Positions 58,463 through 64,000 of a DNA stretch of 64,000 nucleotides are shown one piece after another (the stretch's first letter is position 1; every line of letters begins with the position of its first letter). The translations under genes and the position numbers were made by a program. Source of the stretch: Bradyrhizobium diazoefficiens (GTDB lineage Bacteria; Pseudomonadota; Alphaproteobacteria; Rhizobiales; Xanthobacteraceae); assembly GCF_018131185.1 (NCBI RefSeq), contig NZ_JAFCJE010000007.1, positions 62,001 through 126,000 of the forward strand, written 5' to 3'. The notes under the pieces are model-generated. The model saw nothing but the letters and a program-made list of their open reading frames with translations, was not told where the DNA came from and did no database searches.

Positions 58463-61156
58463 ATGTCAACCTATCGTCTGAACCATCTGCTGGCGCCGCG
58501 TTCAGTCGCGCTCGTCGGCGCGAGCGCCCGTCCGGCCTCCGTCGGACGCGCTGTCCTGGAGAACATTCACAAGGCCGAATTCAAGGGACGGTTCGGCCTC
58601 GTCAATCCGCGCCATGCCGAAATCGGCGGCGTCGCCGCGGTGAAGAGTCTGGACCGGTTGGACTTCGTGCCCGAGCTCGTGGTCATCACGGCGCCAGCGC
58701 GCGAGATTCCCGCCATCATCGACCAGGCCGGGCGTCGCGGCTCGGCGGGCGCATTGATCGTTTCGGCCGGGCTTGGCCATGGACCGGGATCTCTGTACGA
58801 GGCTGCGATCACCGCGGCCCGCAAATACGGCATGCGGCTGATCGGACCGAACTGTCTTGGCATCATGATGCCGGGGGTCAGCCTCAATGCCAGCTTTGCG
58901 GCGCATATGCCGGGGGCGGGCAGCCTCGCACTGATCTCGCAATCGGGCGCGATCGCTGCCGGCATGGTGGACTGGGCTGCGCAGCGCGGCGTCGGCTTCT
59001 CCGGCATCGTCTCGATCGGCGATCAGATCGACGTCGATCTTGCCGATCTGCTCGACTATTTCGCGATGGATCACAAGACGCGCGCGATCCTTCTCTACAT
59101 CGAGTCCATCAAGGATGCGCGCAAATTCATGTCGGCGGCGCGTGCCGCCGCGCGCGTGAAGCCCGTCGTCGTGGTGAAGTCCGGCCGCATGGCGCAGGGC
59201 GCGAAGGCGGCGGCCACGCATACCGGCGCGCTCGCCGGCGCCGACGCCGTGTATGACGCGGCGTTCCGCCGGGCGGGTGTGGTGCGGGTCTCCGATCTGC
59301 GTGAGCTGTTCGATTGCGCCGAGACACTCGGCCGAGTCGAATCGCCCGCGGGGAAGCGTCTCGCTATTCTGACCAACGGTGGCGGGATCGGCGTCCTCGC
59401 CGTCGATCGATTGGTCGAGCTCGGCGGAATCCCGGCGACCATCTCGGCTGAGGCGCGCAAGACGCTCGACGCGGTCCTGCCGCCGACCTGGTCCGGGGCA
59501 AACCCCGTCGATATCGTGGGCGACGCCGACGCCTCGCGCTACGCGGCGGCTTTGGAGGTGCTGCTGGCCGATCGCGACAATGATGCGGTCCTGGTCCTCA
59601 ACGTGCAAACGGCGATTGCCTCGGCGGCCGACATCGCGACGACCGTGACGAACCTTGTCGGAAAATATCGCGAGGAGCATCGTCGCTGGGCGAAGCCCGT
59701 ATTGGCGGCCTGGGTTGGAGCCGATCAGCACATCATTCAGGCGCTTTCCGGCGCCGGTATGCCGAACTACCCGACCGAAGACGACGCCGTGCGCGGCTTC
59801 ATGCATCTGGTCCGACACCGCGAAGTGGTAGAGGAGCTGAGCCAGGTTCCTCCCGCGATGCCTGATACGTTCGTTCCGGACGCCCGGGAAGCGAGGCAGA
59901 TCGTCATCGCCGCGATTGCGGACGGCCGCGAATGGCTCGAGCCTGTCGAGATCAAGAACCTGCTCGAAGCCTACGACATCGCGATGGTCCCGACCTATGC
60001 GGCGGCCGATGTCGAGCAGGCGGTGAGCTACGCAAAGGAGATCTTTGCACAGGGCGGCACCGTGGTGCTGAAGATCATGTCGCGGGACATCATCCACAAA
60101 TCCGATGTCGGCGGTGTCGTTCTCAATCTGACGACGCCCGAGGCCGTGCGAGCGGCCACGTCCGACATTCTCGCCCGGGCGAGAAAGCTGCGGCCCGAGG
60201 CCCGCATTGGCGGCGTCATCGTCCAGGCGATGGTCGTCAAGGCGAAGGCGCGCGAACTCATCCTGGGCCTCGCCGACGATCCGACTTTCGGCACCGTGGT
60301 CGTCTTCGGCCGTGGTGGCACCGCGGTCGAGATCATCAACGACAAGGCGCTTGCGCTGCCGCCGCTCGATTTGCAACTGGCCCGCGACCTGATCGACCGC
60401 ACCCGCGTGTCGCGGTTGCTGCCTGCTTATCGGGACGTGCCGGCGGTGAAGCCAGATGCCGTCGCCATGGTGCTGGTCAAGCTCGCGCAGATGGCGGCCG
60501 ACATTCCCGAGATCCGCGAATTCGACATCAATCCGCTGCTGGCGGACGAAACCGGCGTGACCGCGGTGGATGCCCGCGTCGCGGTCGGGCCGCCGCAACG
60601 GAAGTTTGTCGGCTCCGGCCCGGCCAATTTCGCCGTTCGCGCCTATCCGTCGCAATGGGAGCGCCGCCTCAAGGTCAAGGACGACTGGCGCATCTTCGTG
60701 CGGCCGTTGCGTCCCGAGGACGAGCCGACCATCCACGAATTCCTGCGCCACGTCACGGCGCACGACCTTCGCCTGCGTTTCTTCGCGCCGATGAAGGAGT
60801 TTACCCACGAGTTCATCGCACGCCTCACCCAGCTCGACTATGCGCGCGCGATGGCCTTCATTGCATTCGACGAGGCCACCGGCGAAATGGTCGGCGTGGT
60901 CCGGCTCCATTCGGACTCGATCTACGAGAGCGGCGAATACGCGATCCTGCTGCGATCCGATCTCAAGGGCAGGGGGCTCGGCTGGGCCCTCATGCAGCTG
61001 ATCATCGACTACGCCAAGTCGGAAGGTCTGAAAGTCATATCGGGCGACGTGCTCAAGGAGAACATCGTAATGCTCGAAATGTGCCGGGACCTCGGCTTCG
61101 AGGTCAAGCCGGATCCCGCCGAGCCAGATATCTGCGACGTCAAGCTGAAGCTCTGA
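58463..61156 (+). CDS. ADP-forming acyl-CoA ligase fused to GNAT domain (protein acetyltransferase Pat-like)
   Basis: The product has 897 residues, the normal size of Pat/YfiQ-type proteins. CoA-binding part 1-140 (SVALVGASARPASVGRAVLE), ligase-CoA 150-300 with THTGALAG carrying the phospho-histidine candidate His253, ATP-grasp about 480-700 (EIKNLLEAYDIAMVPTYAAA, KSDVGGVVLNL), and GNAT 735-890 (RPLRPEDEPTIHEFLRHVTA, RSDLKGRGLGWALMQLII). Pat acetylates and inactivates acyl-CoA synthetases, several of which are encoded nearby. Retention of His253 leaves open true ADP-forming synthetase activity. Confidence 0.9.
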   Translation: MSTYRLNHLLAPRSVALVGASARPASVGRAVLENIHKAEFKGRFGLVNPRHAEIGGVAAVKSLDRLDFVPELVVITAPAREIPAIIDQAGRRGSAGALIVSAGLGHGPGSLYEAAITAARKYGMRLIGPNCLGIMMPGVSLNASFAAHMPGAGSLALISQSGAIAAGMVDWAAQRGVGFSGIVSIGDQIDVDLADLLDYFAMDHKTRAILLYIESIKDARKFMSAARAAARVKPVVVVKSGRMAQGAKAAATHTGALAGADAVYDAAFRRAGVVRVSDLRELFDCAETLGRVESPAGKRLAILTNGGGIGVLAVDRLVELGGIPATISAEARKTLDAVLPPTWSGANPVDIVGDADASRYAAALEVLLADRDNDAVLVLNVQTAIASAADIATTVTNLVGKYREEHRRWAKPVLAAWVGADQHIIQALSGAGMPNYPTEDDAVRGFMHLVRHREVVEELSQVPPAMPDTFVPDAREARQIVIAAIADGREWLEPVEIKNLLEAYDIAMVPTYAAADVEQAVSYAKEIFAQGGTVVLKIMSRDIIHKSDVGGVVLNLTTPEAVRAATSDILARARKLRPEARIGGVIVQAMVVKAKARELILGLADDPTFGTVVVFGRGGTAVEIINDKALALPPLDLQLARDLIDRTRVSRLLPAYRDVPAVKPDAVAMVLVKLAQMAADIPEIREFDINPLLADETGVTAVDARVAVGPPQRKFVGSGPANFAVRAYPSQWERRLKVKDDWRIFVRPLRPEDEPTIHEFLRHVTAHDLRLRFFAPMKEFTHEFIARLTQLDYARAMAFIAFDEATGEMVGVVRLHSDSIYESGEYAILLRSDLKGRGLGWALMQLIIDYAKSEGLKVISGDVLKENIVMLEMCRDLGFEVKPDPAEPDICDVKLKL

Positions 61157-61163
61157 GCGCGCT

Positions 61164-61649
61164 CTAGGAGCCCGCTTCAGTCGACGTTGCGGCAGACTTC
61201 CTGGCCGTTGTGCGCAAGTTCTTGACGATGATCGCGATCAACGGCACCAGCACAGGCACGATCGTGCTGAGCGGATGATGCACGGCGCCCGACACCTGGG
61301 CCTGGAGGGCTCGCGCTTCGAGCTGGAGAGCCTCGATGGAGGTGTCGTGAATTTCGCTGGCTAGTTCGAGGTCGCGCCCTGACGGAGCGCGGCCGGCGAT
61401 CGCGAAGAGAACAGCCGCAATGGCAAAATTGACGGCGCCGAGGATGGCCGCCGCGGCAATCGCACTCCAGATCTGGACCAGCGCGAAATAGGCAGACAGC
61501 TCCAACATCAGAAGCCCGAACGCCGCGATCAGCGCCGCAAAGGCGCGCAGGCCGAGGCCGATCAACAGATGGCGCAGCCTGATGTCCGCGATGATCCGGT
61601 CGGTGCGCCACAGCGCGCGCAGATGTTTGACCACATTCTCGGTATTCAC
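61164..61649 (-). CDS. Inner-membrane protein of the phage-holin-3_6 (YqjE-like) family
   Basis: The product has 161 residues with two central membrane spans (LGLRAFAALIAAFGLLMLEL, IAAAAILGAVNFAIAAVLFA) and a third near the C-terminus. Despite the family name it is a normal bacterial membrane protein paired with DUF883/YqjD-like genes. It directly follows such a gene here (stop and start are adjacent at 61649/61650), repeating the yqjD-yqjE arrangement. It converges with the Pat-like gene 7 bases away. Confidence 0.8.
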   Translation of the reverse strand: MNTENVVKHLRALWRTDRIIADIRLRHLLIGLGLRAFAALIAAFGLLMLELSAYFALVQIWSAIAAAAILGAVNFAIAAVLFAIAGRAPSGRDLELASEIHDTSIEALQLEARALQAQVSGAVHHPLSTIVPVLVPLIAIIVKNLRTTARKSAATSTEAGS

Positions 61650-61925
61650 TTAGTGTCTCCTCAGCATGAAGCCGACAATCACGCCGAGTGCGAACGCGGA
61701 GGCGAGCGATGTGATCGGGCGCTCCGCGATGAGCCCCTGAAGCTGCTCCTGCTCGTCGTCGACGGTCTCGCCGAGTTCGGTGAGCGCGGCCCGGATCTGA
61801 TCGGCGAGCGCCTCGGCGCGATCCTTCGAGCTCTCGAACATCTCTTCGCCGGCGGTGCTCAGCAAGCGTGTGACATCGACCTTCAGCGCCCGCAGTTCTT
61901 CGCTCATCCCGTCACTGTTGAACAT
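61650..61925 (-). CDS. DUF883/YqjD-ElaB-like membrane-anchored protein
   Basis: The product has 91 residues from ATG 61925 (GGGGAT upstream). Residues 8-65 are a charged helix, and the C-terminus SLASAFALGVIVGFMLRRH is a glycine-rich membrane anchor, exactly as in YqjD/ElaB proteins that tie ribosomes to the membrane in stationary phase. A low-oxygen type box lies 58 bases upstream. A longer frame extends upstream but lacks a signal and would overlap the box. Confidence 0.8.
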   Translation of the reverse strand: MFNSDGMSEELRALKVDVTRLLSTAGEEMFESSKDRAEALADQIRAALTELGETVDDEQEQLQGLIAERPITSLASAFALGVIVGFMLRRH

Positions 61926-61982
61926 GGACTTGGTATCCCCATTGAACGTGAGCAAGCCTAGGACCCGCGCGCGCGATCGCGC

Positions 61983-61996
61983 TTGATTTGCGTCAA
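61983..61996. promoter_or_regulatory. FNR/FixK-type box 4
   Basis: TTGATTTGCGTCAA, 58 bases upstream of the DUF883-type gene. Confidence 0.72.
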
Positions 61997-62016
61997 TCCG
62001 CGGCGTGGTCCGGGTC

Positions 62017-62030
62017 TTGAGACAGGTCAA
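62017..62030. promoter_or_regulatory. FNR/FixK-type box 5
   Basis: TTGAGACAGGTCAA, 70 bases upstream of the MlaE-type gene. As at 52.9 kb, there is one box for each divergent gene. Confidence 0.68.
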
Positions 62031-62100
62031 GCCGGCGGCCATATGCTGGCCTAGAAATGCTGTCTGACTGGGGGCCAATTGCCCCGATGAGGTGGAACGC

Positions 62101-63237
62101 GTGAACCACGAACCGCTGTTGCTCGCAACGCCGTCCGGCGACGTGCTGAACTTGCGTCCCGAAGGGCCCTGGACCGCCGCGAATGTGGTCACGCTCGAGA
62201 CGTTGTCGCGGTCGGTGGGACCCGACGTCGATCGGTCGCGCGTCGTCACCATGGACATGTCGGGCGTCAGCGCGCTCGATACGCTCGGTGCCTGGATCCT
62301 GGAAAAGCTGTCTCGCAGGGCTTCGTCATCCGGCAGATCGACCGAGTTCGTCGGTGTCGCCGATCATTTCAGTGGGCTGATGGACGAGGTACGTCAGGTC
62401 AACCGCAATACGCCGGCGCCGACGGCTGCGCCCAATCCGCTGCTGGCGAGGCTTGGCGATTTCGGAAAATCTACGGTTGGCGCGCGGGAAGACGTCACGA
62501 TCTTCCTCCAGATGCTCGGCGCATTGTTCATGGCGGTGATCGGTGTGCTGCGACGGCCGCGTTCGCTGCGGCTGACGTCGCTGGTGTATCAGCTCTACCG
62601 CATCGGGTGGCAGGCGATTCCCATCGTCGCGCTGATCACCTTCCTGATCGGCGCCATCATCGCCCAGCAGGGCTTCTTCCATTTCCGCAGATTCGGCGCG
62701 GAGTCCTACACCGTCGACATGGTCGGCATCCTGGTGCTGCGTGAGCTCGGCGTGCTGATCGTCGCCATCATGGTCGCCGGCCGGTCGGGAAGCGCCTACA
62801 CCGCCGAGCTCGGCTCGATGAAGATGCGCGAGGAGATCGACGCGCTCTCGACCATGGGGCTCGATCCCGTCGAAGTCCTGATCCTGCCGCGCGTTCTGGC
62901 CCTCATCATTGCGCTGCCGATTCTCACCTTCATCGGATCGATTGCCGCGCTCTATGGCGGCGGTCTCGTCGCGCAGTTCTATGGCGACATGGGGCCGGCG
63001 ATCTACATCGCGCGGCTGCTCGAGGCCATCACAGTCACACATTTCGAGGTGGGCATCCTGAAGGCGCCGTTCATGGCGCTGGTGATCGGGATCGTGGCCT
63101 GCAGCGAGGGATTGCGCGTCAAGGGCAGCGCGGAGTCGCTCGGACGGCAGACCACGACGTCGGTGGTGAAGTCGATCTTCCTGGTGATCGTGCTCGACGG
63201 CCTGTTCGCGATCTTCTTCGCGTCGATCGGAATGTGA
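62101..63237 (+). CDS. MlaE-type ABC permease with N-terminal STAS-like domain
   Basis: The product has 378 residues from GTG 62101, with GAGGTGG 5 bases upstream (GTG 62092 is an alternative). Residues 1-100 are STAS/MlaB-like (VTMDMSGVSALDTLGAWILE). Residues 115-378 are the MlaE permease: AIPIVALITFLIGAIIAQQG, ELGVLIVAIMVAGRSGSAYT, ELGSMKMREEIDALSTMGLD, then LPRVLALIIALPILTFIG. It moves phospholipid or other hydrophobic compounds between membranes. The ATPase gene starts two bases behind it. Confidence 0.9.
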   Translation: MNHEPLLLATPSGDVLNLRPEGPWTAANVVTLETLSRSVGPDVDRSRVVTMDMSGVSALDTLGAWILEKLSRRASSSGRSTEFVGVADHFSGLMDEVRQVNRNTPAPTAAPNPLLARLGDFGKSTVGAREDVTIFLQMLGALFMAVIGVLRRPRSLRLTSLVYQLYRIGWQAIPIVALITFLIGAIIAQQGFFHFRRFGAESYTVDMVGILVLRELGVLIVAIMVAGRSGSAYTAELGSMKMREEIDALSTMGLDPVEVLILPRVLALIIALPILTFIGSIAALYGGGLVAQFYGDMGPAIYIARLLEAITVTHFEVGILKAPFMALVIGIVACSEGLRVKGSAESLGRQTTTSVVKSIFLVIVLDGLFAIFFASIGM

Positions 63238-63239
63238 CG

Positions 63240-64000
63240 ATGGATGCACCGCAAGACCAGTTCGCGATCCGCGTTCGCGACCTCGTGGTCGGCTTCGGCC
63301 GCCAGATCGTGCTCGACCATCTGTCGCTCGACGTCCGCCGGGGCGAGATCCTGGGGCTGGTTGGGGCGTCCGGCGGCGGCAAATCGGTGCTGATGCGGAC
63401 CATCATTGGCCTCATTCCGCGCCAGGGCGGGGCCATCGAAGTCATGGGACAACCCACCGGTGGTCACGGCCGCGGCGCAGCCACGACATGGGGCATCCTG
63501 TTTCAGCAGGGCGCGCTGTTCTCCTCGCTGACGGTCCGCCAGAACGTCCAGTTTCCCTTGCGTGAAAATCTCGTCCTGTCGCAGGAGCTGATGGACGAGA
63601 TTGCGATCGCCAAGCTCGAAATGGTGGGCTTGCGCGCCCAGGACGCGGACAAATATCCGGCGGAGCTGTCCGGCGGCATGACCAAGCGCGTGGCACTGGC
63701 GCGCGCGCTCGCGCTCGATCCGCCGATCCTGTTCCTCGATGAGCCGACATCCGGCCTCGATCCGATCGCCGCGGGCGATTTCGACGCGCTGATCAAGACG
63801 CTGCAGAAGACGCTGGGGCTGACCGTGTTCATGGTCACTCACGACCTTGCGAGCCTGACCACGGTCTGCGACCGCGTCGCCGCGCTCGCCGACGGCAAGA
63901 TCGTGGCGATCGGCCCGATGCGCGAATTGCTGCAATCCGAGCATCCCTGGGTGCGCGCCTATTTCCACGGCAAGCGCTCGCAGATGCTGCAACACGAGAT
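63240..64000 (+). CDS. MlaF-type ABC ATP-binding protein (3' end outside window)
   Basis: An open frame begins at ATG 63240, two bases after the permease stop, and runs out of the window with 253 residues visible. Walker A GASGGGKSVL (Gly where many have Cys/Ser, and SV in place of ST), Q-loop FQQGALFSSLTV, signature LSGGMTKRVALARAL, Walker B ILFLDEPTSGLDP, and H-loop MVTHDLASL. It powers the MlaE-type permease. An MlaD-type substrate-binding gene is expected next, beyond the window. Confidence 0.9.
   Translation, partial: MDAPQDQFAIRVRDLVVGFGRQIVLDHLSLDVRRGEILGLVGASGGGKSVLMRTIIGLIPRQGGAIEVMGQPTGGHGRGAATTWGILFQQGALFSSLTVRQNVQFPLRENLVLSQELMDEIAIAKLEMVGLRAQDADKYPAELSGGMTKRVALARALALDPPILFLDEPTSGLDPIAAGDFDALIKTLQKTLGLTVFMVTHDLASLTTVCDRVAALADGKIVAIGPMRELLQSEHPWVRAYFHGKRSQMLQHE

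Noticed and set aside
58502..60910. An 802-codon minus-strand open frame opposite the Pat-like gene
   Set aside because: It is fully antisense to a gene with all family motifs. The His/Arg/Asp-rich translation matches no protein type.
61164..61649. Phage holin function for the holin-3_6 family protein
   Set aside because: The family name is historical. It is adjacent to a YqjD/ElaB-like gene far from any prophage, matching the yqjD-yqjE arrangement of ordinary bacterial genes.

Overview
The window is GC-rich alphaproteobacterial DNA. Family content points to a Bradyrhizobium or Rhodopseudomonas-type member of the Rhizobiales: CoA-dependent aromatic catabolism, TTGA-N6-TCAA (FNR/FixK-type) boxes, an ADP-forming acyl-CoA ligase/GNAT fusion, and CHAD and PhaC proteins. 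The genus is inferred from recognised families; no search was run.

Region 1, about 1-25,170, is part of a prophage with a P22-like podovirus structural order: portal, capsid, adaptor, several tail proteins, gp10-like tail stabiliser, ejection-type proteins, tail fibre with collar domain, endolysin and a holin-like cluster. No integrase, terminase or tRNA is visible, so the left end lies outside the window. A strong terminator at 25,135 closes it. The prophage is damaged: the portal gene is split by about 3.7 kb of foreign DNA, and the start of the gp10-like gene is duplicated around a 1.25 kb insert.

The inserted segments all hold the same kind of cargo: a larger Gly/Pro-rich, effector-like protein next to a small membrane, lipoprotein or soluble partner (441-1597, 2419-3959, 11184-11994, 14242-16000). 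Two effectors of unrelated N-terminus end in the same tail (GLLGMIQ-D/E-YMR). Two others carry a symmetric four-cysteine C-terminal domain. This looks like an undescribed set of prophage-borne effector/immunity-like cassettes and is the most interesting part of the window.

Region 2, about 25,280-52,010, is catabolic. A CoA-transferase and a two-component flavin monooxygenase are followed by an NMT1/SsuABC-type uptake operon. That operon also carries an IlvD-type dehydratase and a ring-cleaving dioxygenase resembling NicX. Next comes a MarR-controlled aryl-CoA pathway resembling 2-aminobenzoyl-CoA (anthranilate) degradation: benzoate/aminobenzoate-CoA ligase, fused monooxygenase/old-yellow-enzyme reductase, SDR, enoyl-CoA hydratase, acyl-CoA dehydrogenase, second ligase, dehydrogenases, hydrolase, cupin, Rid protein and a LivK-type binding protein. 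Six near-identical 20-bp operators mark all the promoters of this set, including the MarR gene's own.

Region 3, about 52,050-64,000, is a compact block of low-oxygen or stress genes: CBS-BON protein, PHA synthase, CHAD protein, phosphotransferase/kinase fusion, universal stress protein, acyl-CoA ligase/GNAT fusion, two small inner-membrane proteins and an MlaEF-type lipid transporter cut by the window end. Five TTGA-N6-TCAA boxes sit in its three divergent promoter regions, so one FNR/FixK-type regulator probably controls the block.
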